A DNA stretch of 64,000 bases from Plotosus lineatus (GCA_024760905.1 CM045733.1:13682501-13746500), one strand, 5' to 3'. Numbered from the stretch's first letter, positions 21,179 to 32,291 are shown. Notes: generated by a model from the letters alone, not told the origin. A program made the numbers and translations.

Positions 21179-24100
21179 TGTGGGCTTTTCTTCAGTCTGG
21201 TAGCATGGATCCACTGTGGAAAGAGGTCAGTTAGTACGGCGGTACGAGTTACAGCGAGTATCTCCGTGGGCTCACTGTAAGGAGAGTCTCCCAAAGAGGA
21301 ATTTAGTTTCGCAAATTTCTTGACCAGCACCTTGTCTCCTACCTTGAAGGCATGAGTGCTTGCATCGGCCGGGACCGAAGTATTCTGATTAGTGCGTTCC
21401 CAATAGTCATTTAGGACCTTAACAAGGCCCACAGCATACTCGCTCATGTGTATATCTAAATCTTCCGTCCCCAAAGCCTGTTTTCCCTTTCTCCAAGGTG
21501 CGGGAAAGGGTCTCCCCATTACCACTTCATAAGGGGATAACTTCACTAATCCCATCTGCGAGGTCATCCGCAGATCCGCTAGGACCACAGGCAGCACCGA
21601 AACCCAATTCCTGGATCCGGTGGCGTGCATTGCTTTTCGTAATTTCCCTTTAATTGTTCTGTTTGTTCGTTCCACGATTCCGGAGGACTGAGGGTGATAT
21701 GGGACATGGAAACGCCAATTGATCTTTAGCTCTTGTGCCAACAGTTGAGTGACTTTTGAGGTGAATGGTGTGCCTTTGTCCGAATCAATACCCAACGGGA
21801 GGCCATATCTGGGAATAATTTCCTGTGATAACTTTTGAACCACTACTCTAGCGTTTCGTTCCCACACGGGAAAGCTTCAACCCACCGAGAGAATTTATCC
21901 ACGATAACCAGTAGATATTTAAAGGGACCCTGCCGGGGCATGTGGGTAAAGTCTATCTGCCACTCCTGGAAGGGAGTATCTGGTTTCGGCAGATGCTGAT
22001 GTGATGCCTGTGGTTTGGACACATTGTTCTGTGCACAAATCAGGCATCTTTCCAGAATGCTGTGTACCGTAGAGGCTAGTTGTCGTATACAAAAATCTTT
22101 TTCCATATCTGTCACCACCCCTCTTCGACCGCGATGTGTAGGCCCATGAAACTCGCGGACGAGGAAAGGAAGGCAGTGCGTGGGCAGGCATAAACGACCG
22201 GTCGAATCGAGTAGAATGCCGTCACCGAGGGCTGAGAGCCCTGCGAGGACCAAAAATCAGTGTCTTCTGGGCACCCCGAGGACCGAACGCATTTCAGCTC
22301 CAAGTCAGGGAGGAGGGCGCTAAGCATGTCTCAAGTTGACACTAGCGCGGGCCGCAGGAGCGCCGCCATGGAGCCGGGCGTGGCACCCTGTTTAGCCCCG
22401 CGGTCAGCCAAAGAGTTACCTCGTGCCTCATCAGTGTGGTCAGAGGAATGACCGCGGGTCTTTACGATCGCTAAACGGAGCGGGAGATTGCAGGACACAA
22501 TAAGGTCCTGTACCAAAATAGAATGTGAAATGGGCTTACCATCAGCAGCAGTGAAACCACGAGATTGCCAGATACGACCGAAATCATGCGCCACCCCGAA
22601 AGCGTAACGAGAGTCAGTGTATATAGTAACATCCTGGTCGGAAGCGAGAATGCATGCCCGAGTGAGCGCATATAACTCTGCTGCTTGAGCGGAATTAAAG
22701 GGAAGCGAGTACGCTTCCAAAACTTGGTCCGGTAAGGAACATACCGCGTAGCCACAGAGGAACACTCCGTCGAAGGGTTTCGAGCATGACCCATCTACAA
22801 ACAGGGAGAGACCTGTGGAGAGAGGCGTGGATAATAAGTCGGACCTAATACTGGTGTCATGGACAATGGTGTCCATGCAGTCATGTTCCAACGGTTCGCA
22901 GTCATCTTGAACATTAAGCAGGCGCTGTAGGGCCTGGGCCACGTTATCTAGGGAAGAGGAACAAGAGATGGTTAGATTATCAGTAGCACAAAGGATGGCC
23001 TCGTAACCTGAACGACGTTGAGAAGACATGTGTTGTGTAGACAGAGTATTAAGGATATGCCTAACCTGATGGCTGGTGTGTAAAACGAGTGGATGAGAGA
23101 GCACTATTTTTTCTGCTTCGAGAACTAACACCGCACTGGCAGCGACGGCACGGAGACATGCAGGTAAACCCTGAGCCACAGTATCTAGAGTTTTGGAAAG
23201 AAAAGCACAAGGCCTAAGTCCCCCCCCGTGGTCCTGCGCCAAGACTCCAGAAGCCGTGCCGGCCTGGTGAGCGACGTAGAGATGAAAGAGTTTGTTGTAA
23301 TCCGGGAGCCCGAGAGCCGGCGCGGAGCATAGGGCCGACTTCAGGGCTTTGAATGCGTCCAGCATGTCCTCAGTCCAGACCAAGGGTTGGTGGAGAGGGT
23401 CAGTGTGAGCCACGGCAGAGCGTAAACGTTTGTCATAAAAGGAACAGTCCGGGATCCATTGTCGGCAGTAGTTAATGAGGCCCAGGAAAGCCAGGAGCGC
23501 TTGTTTAGTGGCAGGCTTATGAGTGTCCACTATGATTTTGACGCGATCCTGAGTAAGGCGTTTTATCCCGTGAGAGAGTTCGTAGCCCAGGTATATCACA
23601 GTGGGGAGACAGAACTGTACCTTGGGCTTGGAGACCTTGAAACCCTTTTTTCCAGTAAGAGGAGCAGTTGAACGGTTGCATCGAAACACAGTTCATAAGT
23701 TAGGCCGGACACCAGGAGGTCATCAGCATAAGAGTGAACGCAGGAACCTACGGGAACGTCAAGAGACCCCAGTGCATCCCTAACTGCAGCCGAGAAAACG
23801 GCAGGAGAGTCAATAAATCCTTGAGGTAATCTAGTCCACGTGTACTGTCGCTGCCGGTGTGTGAAAGCGAAGAGAGGTTGTGTGCTTGGCTCAACAGGGA
23901 TACTAAAAAACGCCGAGCACAGGTCGATCACGGAGAAATGGGTGTGATCGCAAGGAATAGAAGCCATAATAGAGGGCACGTCCGGAACGACCGGTGAAAC
24001 TGGAATGATGAGCTCGTTAATTTTTCTGAGGTCCTGGGTTAGGCGCCAAGAACCGTCCGGCTTGGGAACCGGGTTCACAGGAGTGTTATAAGGGCTTGTG

Positions 24101-24798
24101 CACGGCACGATGATACCCTGTTCCAAAAGAGCAGCCAAAATAGTGTCGATACCCGACATTTTTTGAGGCGACAAGGGGTATTGTCGGATGTACACGGGCG
24201 AAATGTGCTTCACGGTAGCTTCATATGGGACGCAGTCCACACAACCCACGTCATTCTTATGTTCTGCCCAAAGATTGGTGGGCAGTGTATCGAGTACAGG
24301 GGGCGAGGTGGAACTCGCCACGCACGCTGAATTAACATTAAAAGGCAAGGGCTGCGCTTGCAATGATAACAGAGAAACGGAGGAGGTGTCGCACGTTTGG
24401 ATGGTCATGCTCGAACCTTGGAAAGAGATTTGGAACCCCAGAACACTCATGAGGTCACGGCCTAGCAAATTAAAGGGGCATTCGGACATATGTACAAAGG
24501 AGTAGGATATTTGCAATTTATCAAGCGTATGATCATCAGGAAAATGTAGGAGAAGGGGTGGCGTATATGGGGAGGAGAAGGGAACCCCATCTATTCCCAC
24601 AGAGCTAATAGACCTGGAAGATACAGCACCCTGATAGTCCCTGCCTAAAGAAGATAGGGTCGCACCGCTATCGATAACAAAAAGATATTCTACCCCTTCT
24701 AGAACAATAGGAAGGAGGGGCAGATTCTCATTGCAGGGTGAATTAAACACTAGATGCATTAAGCTACAGGTCACGGGGTCCCTACTCCGTGGGCATCC
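21175..24798 (-). pseudogene. pol: pol: protease-RT-RNase H-integrase, broken frames
   Basis: Pol follows gag in the same frame after TAG. Open blocks on minus: 24774-23596 has protease ('VIDSGATLSSLG', 'LLGRDL') and RT with YADD at block residues 349-352. 23689-22331 has the RT connection and RNase H (D299, E339, D359, D429 of the block). 22253-21843 has the integrase zinc site (H36, H40, C70, C73) and first catalytic Asp (D101). 21867-21175 has the second Asp (D30), Glu (E66) and the C-terminal domain. Breaks: a frame change at about 23646-23651 in a six-base homopolymer, a stop at 22333-22331, a frame change between about 22260 and 22220, and one near 21868. All catalytic residues seen are retained. 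Confidence 0.92.
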
Positions 24799-26493
24799 CT
24801 ATTCGTGCTCCCGCGGGTATGGGCGTGTTGGCGATACACCTGCGGAATCTGAGTGGGGGCGAGACAAATTATCTCCTTGGTGGGTCCGAGAGGCAGAATT
24901 ACATTCGTCTCTCTGTTTCTTTCTACACTCTTTTTTCCAGTGCCCTTCCTTACCACAATAATGACATTTTCCGGTCTTTCTATACGAATCCCTTCTCCTA
25001 TTCTTATCACGCGGGCCCTGGGGGGCCACCGCCAGCAGAACCTTATTCTTCACATTCAATAGTCCATCTGATTCTAACATACGAACCCTTTCTCCGGCAG
25101 TTCTAACGATGAGACGCTGACGATCTGTGAAATGCGGTTTAAGTGCGCTCTGGACTTCTGGGAGACAATTACTTAAAAAACTAGACACGAACATAGAGTT
25201 TGCCGCTTCGGTATCAAGAGGAAATCCTCCTACATGACGCCAAGTTTCAGTAAAGCGATTCCAAAATACCGAGGTTAGTTCGCCTCGCTTCTGCTTGCAA
25301 TTGGTCACGTGTGAAAGATCACAAGCTCCCTCCCGTCGGGAGACTAAATAAGCCGTAAGTTGCGCGCGCAGTTGAGTCAATGCCTCGGGATCATCCCGCC
25401 AAAAGAGGGTGGACCGATAGGTGGTGTTACGACGACCCTCGACTTCCCCTTCTTCTTCTACTTTAACATTAGTCACTACGTCATTCTCGGGGGCCAAACA
25501 GGGGATGTTCTGAAGGACCACAGCCTCATTGTAAGCTTCCTTGAGGGTGTGTTGCAGGATAAAGCGATAATCCCCTCCCGTTCGCTGGCAATATCTGGTG
25601 GACCGTATAAGCATATCTACATAGGCGAGGGGTGTGTCCAAGCCGGGGAGCATGGAGATAATGTCCTTAAGTGCAGCCACGGATGGTGGCTCCACGACAA
25701 TACCTCTTCCACGTTTCTGCCATATACAAGCTACATTCTCCACGGCCCTAGGTTTAGGTGGCTTCGGGAGAGGAGGGGGATCGGGCTGAGAGCCCGTGTC
25801 GGGACCAATGTCCGCCGGGTTTTCCCAATCCGAATCCTCATCCCCTTCCGTATCTTCCGGATCCTCCTCATTTACTGGCGGAGGCGGGGAGGGAATCACA
25901 ACCTTGGGTCTTTGTTTCGATTTAATTTTAGGTCGCGCTCCGGCTCCGGGGGTTCCTCCTTCGGCAGCGAGCAGGGTTGGGTATAAGGCGGGAACCTCCG
26001 CTGGCTTAGGGTCAGCGGGGAGTAGCGGAACTATCTCCCCCGATCCTACTGGATAGGGTGGGGGAGCCGACGGGGGAGTTACGGGGGACACAGTTTGCAC
26101 ACAGCAAGCTGGACTTTTGGTATTTTTCCCTTTTCCCTTTTCTTTACTCATTAATTTAGGTTTGGGGACACTCTGAGTCACCTTCTTGGGCTCAAAGAGC
26201 TTTTTAAGTTGCAACCAGTACGAGCGCATTTCATACCATTTTACATAAGCCTCCCTCATGTATTCATAATCCCAGGAGGGGTTGCCCAATCCATCATAAA
26301 TCATGCGATGCGCGGATGTCAGAAATCTTGCATCAAAAGTCCCATTTCTAGGAAAGTTTGGTACTTGGTCTAGTCCCTCCGTCCATCCGGCTAAATTACT
26401 AAGCCATGGTTCAGTATAATAAGCAAGACCACATTTATTCATCCATTCCTTGGGGGTTTCCCCGGGATTAGGCTTTGGGTAGGAATTTCCCAT
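24799..26493 (-). CDS. gag: gag polyprotein (intact frame, 564 aa)
   Basis: Starts M-G-N-S, a probable N-myristoylation signal for membrane targeting of matrix. A PPPY late-domain motif lies at residues 144-147 in a proline-rich region. Acidic and proline-rich stretches follow ('EEDPEDTEGDEDSDWENP'). A capsid-like helical region occupies roughly 265-470, and one CCHC zinc knuckle 'CHYCGKEGHWKKEC' lies at 510-523 for RNA binding. The frame closes with TAG at 24801-24799, and pol continues in the same frame. Family knowledge: Gag assembles the particle and packages RNA. No stop or frameshift was found, unlike pol. The first ATG after the leader was taken as start because it gives the MG motif. 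Confidence 0.92.
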   Translation of the reverse strand: MGNSYPKPNPGETPKEWMNKCGLAYYTEPWLSNLAGWTEGLDQVPNFPRNGTFDARFLTSAHRMIYDGLGNPSWDYEYMREAYVKWYEMRSYWLQLKKLFEPKKVTQSVPKPKLMSKEKGKGKNTKSPACCVQTVSPVTPPSAPPPYPVGSGEIVPLLPADPKPAEVPALYPTLLAAEGGTPGAGARPKIKSKQRPKVVIPSPPPPVNEEDPEDTEGDEDSDWENPADIGPDTGSQPDPPPLPKPPKPRAVENVACIWQKRGRGIVVEPPSVAALKDIISMLPGLDTPLAYVDMLIRSTRYCQRTGGDYRFILQHTLKEAYNEAVVLQNIPCLAPENDVVTNVKVEEEGEVEGRRNTTYRSTLFWRDDPEALTQLRAQLTAYLVSRREGACDLSHVTNCKQKRGELTSVFWNRFTETWRHVGGFPLDTEAANSMFVSSFLSNCLPEVQSALKPHFTDRQRLIVRTAGERVRMLESDGLLNVKNKVLLAVAPQGPRDKNRRRDSYRKTGKCHYCGKEGHWKKECRKKQRDECNSASRTHQGDNLSRPHSDSAGVSPTRPYPREHE

Positions 26494-26731
26494 TGTTTAC
26501 CCTCTAACAAAAATAAAAAATACGTTGGCATACAGGAATACACGTGCACCTTTTGTATAGCGCTCTTCCCAGTTATAGCAACTGAGGATAACCCGTCCCA
26601 GTTATAGCAACTGAGGATAACCGTCCCTTCTAGAGAAGGGGATAAACCGTCCCTTATAAAAAGGGGATAACAGACGCTCAGATACTGCTAACCAGGTAGT
26701 CAACCAAGTCTTGTCTTACCTGATCAGGAGT
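26494..26731 (-). promoter_or_regulatory. Proviral 5' leader with tandem hairpin units
   Basis: Between the primer site and gag. It contains two near-identical 28-29-bp units (26568-26596, 26597-26624; 'agttatagcaactgaggata'), then two related units (26625-26650, 26651-26671). In these, CCCTT...AAGGG can pair ('cccttctagagaaggg', 'cccttataaaaaggg'). By position this is where retroviral packaging and dimerisation signals lie; that role is inferred. Confidence 0.65.
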
Positions 26732-26749
26732 ATCACGTCGGGGTCACCA
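26732..26749 (-). promoter_or_regulatory. Primer binding site for tRNA-Trp
   Basis: On minus, 'tggtgacccc' plus 'gacgtgat' (18 nt) is complementary to the 3' end of vertebrate tRNA-Trp(CCA) including CCA. It lies 3 nt inside the 5' LTR edge. Confidence 0.9.
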
Positions 26750-26752
26750 AAT

Positions 26753-27194
26753 TGTAAGAACTCTCTCAGAAGAAGCTCTCATGTAAACCTGCACGATCTG
26801 GATTCCTGTATCTCAACGTCTGGGAGCACTCCGGGAACAGAGGACAACAAACCACACGAGTGAAATCAATCTGGTTTATTCATCTGCTGCTCAGTGTGTG
26901 TCACTGGGCATAAAGCTTTTATACAGTGGAGGTGTGTGCGTGAAAAAGTGGGTACAGAGTCACATGTTTCTTTGTTCACAGCCTAAAAGTTGTACCATAA
27001 TCAAAGTGCATGATAAGAAACCATCCATCACATTCCTTTGCCTTAGGGGTGACATTTACTACTCTGTGAACTTTGACCTCAGAAAGGATGCTGCCTTGTA
27101 AAGCATCACAACAGCAATAAAAGTCCACGGTTAAAAGCACAGGAATGCTGCTAATTATAAAATGGTTAAAGATAAGTCAGAATGTGACCTTACA
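26753..27194 (-). repeat. 5' LTR of the provirus
   Basis: Identical by eye to the 3' LTR, 442 bp, with TATA at 26917-26923 and AATAAA at 26875-26880. Known role: promoter and start of the genomic RNA. Confidence 0.95.
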
Positions 27195-27626
27195 ATATAT
27201 ATATGTTTTTAAACATCGATCCATGATGCTACGCTACGCAAAGCTTGATTAGCGTCTGTATAATCTGCAGCTTGTGGTTGTTGTAGTTTCTTCATGCCTA
27301 GTCTGCATCATCAGCAGTTAACTCAGGGTCTTTAGCGTTTCGCCCCGAAACCTGTACGCTTCACCTGAGTGGGGCAGCAAAGACAAAAGACTGTCTTCAC
27401 CCGCAGGCTGGCTTCTGGTTGATTGTTGAGGTCTTCTAACGTGTATCTACACACTACTCTCATGGCTTGTAATTGATTGTGGTTCAACTCTCTCTCCTCT
27501 TGATCCACAGCCACCTTGAGCATGTCTCTGCTGAAGCGGCTATGGTCTTTATCGCCTTCTTTGTGGTGGTAGGGGTAAGACCTATCTTGTGCAGGAAGTT
27601 TCTTGTAGATGTTGCAACAAAACCCC

Positions 27627-28439
27627 TCATCCAACCTCTATTGGCATCAGGCTTGCTTTCCACCCTTTAATACAAGCTTCATCTACCAAGTCCTGGTATT
27701 TTGCAGCTTTCAGCTCGTGTGAGATGTCAAGTCTATCCTCCCAGGGAACTGTAAGCTCTATTATGTGGATGGCTTTCATTTCTCGGGATAGTAGCAGCAT
27801 ATCTGGGTGCATCTGAGTGACTGCTATATCTTCTGGAAATTTCAACTTCCTCTGCACATCCACAAGAAGCTGCCAGTCGGAGGCTGAAGACAGGACTGAG
27901 CCTCTATTTGCAGGCTTGCTAGGCTTGGTCTTCGTCTCTCCTTCTTTCAGGAACTGGATGGGTTTTCCTGTATCCTGGATACTTTGATGGTTGACTTCCA
28001 ATCTGCGCTGGTCCACCACTATGGCAATCTCTCTTAAGACAGTGTCATGCCTCCATTGGTACCTCCCCTCTCCCAGAGCCTTAGGACATGCTGAGAGGAT
28101 GTGATTCAGTGAGCAGTTGTTTCCTTTACACAGAGAGCATGAGGCGTCCTCCTCTTTTCCCCAAATCCGCAAGTTAGAAGGCGTAGGAAGCAGGTCTGAC
28201 ACGGCTCGTAGTAGGAAGCTGAGCTGTCCTTGATCAGTATTCCATAGTTCCTTCCATCTGAATGGGCGCTGGATGGCTGATTCCCATTTGGTCCAGCTGC
28301 CTTGGCTTCCTAACCCCACTGCTCTGACAAACCTGGTGTATTCTGATTCTTTTCTAGTTTGTTGCACAATCATATCTCTTCTTGTTCGGTCATCTGCTGT
28401 GCTCCATCGGTTACCATCGGTTACCCTATTAGTTGCCAA
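27627..28439 (-). pseudogene. LINE C-terminal zinc finger and endonuclease (270 aa open)
   Basis: Continuous frame: 'SWTKWESAIQRPFRWKELWN', 'LSFLLRAVSDLLPTPSNLRI', the zinc-like 'CSLCKGNNCSLNHILSACP' near residue 112, 'RYQWRHDTVL' near 136, then 'HPDMLLL' near 216 and 'IIELTVPWEDR' near 230. RHD...PD...E is the signature expected of the restriction-like nuclease fold that nicks the target DNA. It is an isolated 3' fragment without its RT frame, so it is unlikely to act. Confidence 0.78.
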
Positions 28440-28867
28440 GGCCTAATCTTCCTTTGCAAACTGTTCCCACCAGCTCTTGATGACGCAGGTCCTCCTCTGC
28501 CACTTGGACTGCTTTGCGAGTATTCCATTTTCTCCCAGTCTTCACAGTTTCCCCTGCTTGCTGCAAAACTGTGTCCTTGGACAAACGTAGGGTAGAAATG
28601 GCTCTAACTTTTGCAGTCTGGAATTCTTCAATCAGAGATGACAGAGGCAAACTTAGCTTAGCCTGCTATAAAGATTTACAGTACTGTAGCTTGGTGGAAC
28701 CCCAGCCACTTACGAAGAAATCTGCTGCACAGTCGTACCATTGACTCTACTGTAGAGAAGGCCATGTCATAGAGCAGGAATGGCCACTGCAGTCTAGGGA
28801 TAATGCCGTACTGGAAGCACCATGCTTTGAAGCGGCCTTGGAGATAACGTCCATCTATTGTTTGAAA

Positions 28868-29323
28868 TCACTTCTTGAGCCCTTTTTGGACTTCTCTGCT
28901 GTTTTCTATGTCTCCCAATGACTGGTCAAAGCATTTGCCCAGGCATTTATTGCTCTCATCCTGGATGGTGGGAATCTTCTCATCTTGGATAATGAAAACA
29001 TGTGATCCAAGCTGGCCTTTGGTAATAGTGAGGCTCCTTGACTTGGGTGGCTTGATTTTCATTCTAACCCAGTTCACCATCTTTTCAAGGGCTGAGAGAA
29101 TCCAATGGGTTCCTGCTGGTGACTCTGTCATGACAGTGAAGTCGTCCATAAAGGCTCTGCAAGATGGGTGCCTGGTACCATCGTCAGCCTTGGGACCTCT
29201 GCACTGGCTTATTCCTGCTTTGAGGAGCAAGTTCATGGCTGCCACGAATAGTGTTACTGAAACGGTGCACCCTGCCATAATTCCCTTCTCGAGTCTCTGC
29301 CAGCCTGTTGTGAAGTTGTTCAC
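28868..29323 (-). pseudogene. LINE reverse transcriptase palm fragment (151 aa open)
   Basis: Contains 'GIMAGCTVSVTLFVAAMNLL' (RT motif B region) and 'FMDDFTVM' with the catalytic DD. It ends before the thumb, and the neighbouring parts (28429-28650, 29600-29910) lie in other frames. It belongs to the same element as 27627-28439. Confidence 0.8.
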
Positions 29324-30480
29324 TCTGAATCACATCTTGATGTTGGTAAGATGATTCATGACCAACTGCACAACCTCTGTTGGAACATGGTACTGCTGCA
29401 ATGCTTTCTCGATTAGTAGATGGGGTATGCTAGGGTAGGCCTTGGCAATGTCCAGCCACACTACTGATAAGTCACTCTTGTTTTTCTTGGCCTCCTTGAT
29501 CAGCTGGCTTATCGCTGCTGTGTGCTCTAGACATCCTGAATGGCCATGAATGGGATGTCTCCTTTCTGCACGCTGGTGTCAATGTATTGATTAATCAGGA
29601 GAAAGGTGGCAATTCTCTTTGCTACTACAGACCAAAATATATTTACTTCTATGACCAGAAGAGAGATTTCCTTGAACTGGTCCAGCCCTCTTGAATCTAG
29701 CTCCTTTGGTACAAAACAACCTTCTGTCAGGGTCCATGCTGATGGTAGCTGTTTCTTTTTCCAGATTGTGCGGAGAAGCTTGCAGAGACAATTGAGAAGC
29801 TTTGGGCAATTCTTGTAAATCTTGTATGTAATTCTGGAGGGACCTGGAGCAGAGCTTGATCTTGCAGCTTTGATGACATTTTTGGTTTCTTTGAAGCGCA
29901 GGTCTGAGAGATCAAAGGGGGTTTCAGGATCTGGCTCCTCTTTTGGATACGGAGGTTCTGCGAATGGTGTAGTTCTGTCAGGGTCGCTATGTGCTTGTTT
30001 TACACTCTTTTCAACCTCTACTTGAGAACATTGGAGTCTGCCACTCTTGGGTTTTCCCAGTAGGTCTGAGGTGAACTGGAAAGGGTTGCTGAAAAACGGC
30101 TTTCTTTGTTTCTTCTTCTCATTTTGCCTCTTGCGGAGTCTCTCAGCTGACCGGAATTGAAGCAGCCTCTTATGCAGAGTGTGGTGCAGCTCTTGCAGAC
30201 CTTCCTTCTCAGACTCTGGAGCTTTCTTCCATGATTCCTTGACACTATGGAGGTTTTGAGACAGCTTAGCTATCTGTTTTTGTCTTCTACTTGCTCCTCC
30301 TCAGGTTGGTCTTGACTTCACAGTTTGAGCTCCAAACAAACTCTTGCATTCATCATAAAAGACCTAGATCAAGAGCTGGATCTTTTTACATGCTTCTCCT
30401 TTCAGGCAGTTTTCAAGAATGCTGTCCAGGTTGTTGTCCAGAACTTGACACCTCTTGTTTGTTGATGATGGAAGTTGTAA

Positions 30481-31395
30481 TATATACAATTAAGGCACTA
30501 CCTACATTAAAACCAAATTCTACTCATAACCTTAACTTTATCAACATTGTTTTCCATTTATTCATCACACTTTCCTGTTGTCTGCATGTTCTTGTGTGCA
30601 TTCAACTGACCCTCCTTATGCACGCTCTATCTTTTTAAACCCCTCAACATATTTTGATTAACTGTCTCCCAATTCCTCACTGGTAACAGCCTATAAAGTG
30701 ATACAGTTTCTTATGTGAAAGGTCAAAGTTAAACGAGATCACCTTAAGAAATATCCTGCACACTCAGCTGATTAAATGCCTGCATGGATTTGGATATAAT
30801 GTTCACCTCTTACTCATTAATAATCTGACTAATACAAAGCCAGGGGGACAATGGATACTCCTTCCCGACACATAAATAGGTAATTTCACCTGCAGGCAAA
30901 ATCTGGAACCTCAACTCATTTTATGTGGCTTGTGAGTACTTTCAAAGTATATGATTATCATACATTGTTTGCAACCATTACCATGAAACATAACTCATCG
31001 ACCGGCTGGCAGCAAATCTATTGGAAGTGTCATTCATGGCTCATGAAGGACTGCATAGTATGTTTCTGACAAGTATTATCAGAAAACATTAGTAAATAAA
31101 TTTAAATAGGACAAATAATAAACTAAATTGCTCAACTAATCATTTTAACCTAAAAAAAAAAAAAAAGCATGATTGCTCTTTTTAACTTGACTCTCCAGCC
31201 TCGATGCACTCGAAATTATTGATGTGGCCATTCATAAAAATGAGTTTCAACATCATCATGATCATGTCAATAATTATGATGATTAGTAATATTGTTGTTT
31301 TTTTTTGTTTTGTTTTGTTTTTTTTGTTTTTTTAATTAATTGTTCATTCGTCATTAAATTGTTGCAGCACTTATTTCTCTAAAAAAAAAAATACT
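30481..31395. other. No gene seen; unique sequence
   Basis: No recognisable repeat apart from short A/T runs near 31150 and 31300-31330. No coding signal. Confidence 0.5.
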
Positions 31396-32075
31396 ACAGG
31401 GGTCCAGACACTCCCATCAGAAGGCCCAAATGTTAATATACCAAAAGAGAACAAGCATAAAAGGTGAAGGCTGTTGAGCTTTTTATACCTGAGCCATGAT
31501 GGTTCATCAGGCTGGTGCTTATCTCTGGTTTCCATAGCATGAAGCTACCAGGATTTCAACAAGTCCATCGGAGGTTACCTTCCCAGTATATTTTTACTGG
31601 TACCCATTTATACTGCTGGGTGAACAGAGGCACACTTGTGGTTGAGACCTTGCTCAGGGGTTCTAGCACACTAAGGGTCTCAGTGTGATTTGAACTCACA
31701 ACCTCCCGATCATGAGTGCAGCACCCTAATCACTACACCACCAGCCCCAATAGAACAAGCATAGCAAGTATAATATGAAAGCCAAATTTTACAGTATGAG
31801 GCAAGTAAATGTCCAGATGTGATCTTGAAAAGTAGATTAATATCACTCACACACAAACATTCATAGTAGTGAGGCATCGTATCACTTTTGAAATCTCCAA
31901 ACCTCAGCACATGGCAGGTAAATGTCCAGAAATTAAAGTGTGAAAGACAGACAGACAGATAGGCAGACAGACAGACGGACAGAACCCATTTGTATAGCTC
32001 CTCGAGCCATGTTGAGGGCAGGTGCTAAAAAATCATGTATCAAAGTGTTAGTGTGTTGATAACAAGTAGCAGACA
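31396..32075 (+). repeat. Unclassified dispersed repeat U2, copy 1
   Basis: Shares 'ctacaggggtccagac', 'gaataagcat/gaacaagcat', 'aatgtccagaaa', 'agtgtga' and the ending 'atagctcc' region with 47925-48112. It is interrupted by SINE-B at 31460-31751 and has an internal tandem duplication of the 'ggcaagtaaatgtccaga' segment. The type is unknown. Confidence 0.6.
31460..31751 (-). mobile_element. SINE-B copy with 12-bp target duplication
   Basis: Flanked by 'agaacaagcata' at 31448-31459 and 31752-31763. Plus strand runs from the 3' end ('gctttttatacctgagcc') to the tRNA-like head ('tttgaactcacaacctcccg', 'aatcactacaccaccagccc'). The second U2 copy lacks it. Confidence 0.9.
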
Positions 32076-32174
32076 ACACTCAAAAACCTCTGATTGGAGA
32101 ATTCAGTTTACCGCTGTTATATAAAACATATAACACATCACACAGGTACATTTAACAAGATGTCCAGCCATGTC

Positions 32175-32180
<6 letters not shown>

Positions 32181-32220
<40 letters not shown>

Positions 32221-32244
32221 GTATTTCTTGTGATTAAATGTAAG

Positions 32245-32287
<43 letters not shown>
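32181..32287. repeat. Poly(T) tract and (CA)n
   Basis: A T-run of about 39 (32181-32219), 28 bases, then about 19 CA units (32249-32287). Confidence 0.92.

Positions 32288-32291
<4 letters not shown>

Larger units (their letters stand above)
20012..27194 (-). mobile_element. Gammaretrovirus-like endogenous provirus, env-deleted
   Basis: A complete LTR-to-LTR element of 7183 bp, read on minus: 5' LTR (26753-27194), tRNA-Trp primer site, leader, gag, pol in the same frame after an amber codon, env remnant, polypurine tract, 3' LTR (20012-20453). Both LTRs are 442 bp and read as identical. Both flanks start or end in AT repeat; ATATA is the longest matching flank. The in-frame gag-UAG-pol layout, a single zinc knuckle and an FGPCIL-type env anchor point to class I (gamma/epsilon-like) retroviruses. 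Pol breaks and loss of most of env make this copy non-functional on its own. Confidence 0.93.
27235..30480 (-). mobile_element. 5'-truncated LINE with restriction-like endonuclease (R2/HERO-type)
   Basis: About 3.2 kb on minus: an N-terminal linker ('NPFQFTSDLLGK'), RT ('AARSSSAPGPS', 'QKGDIP', 'CRAFMDDFTVM'), a post-RT region ('TGRKWNTRKAVQVAEEDLRH'), a zinc motif and a C-terminal endonuclease, then about 100 bp of 3' UTR next to (AT)n. The arrangement matches non-LTR elements whose endonuclease sits at the C-terminus; HERO or a related R2-group clade is the best guess. Several stops and shifts make it dead. Confidence 0.8.

Noticed and set aside
25360..25986. 208-aa plus frame
   Set aside because: Antisense of the intact gag; composition mirrors gag and there is no known domain.
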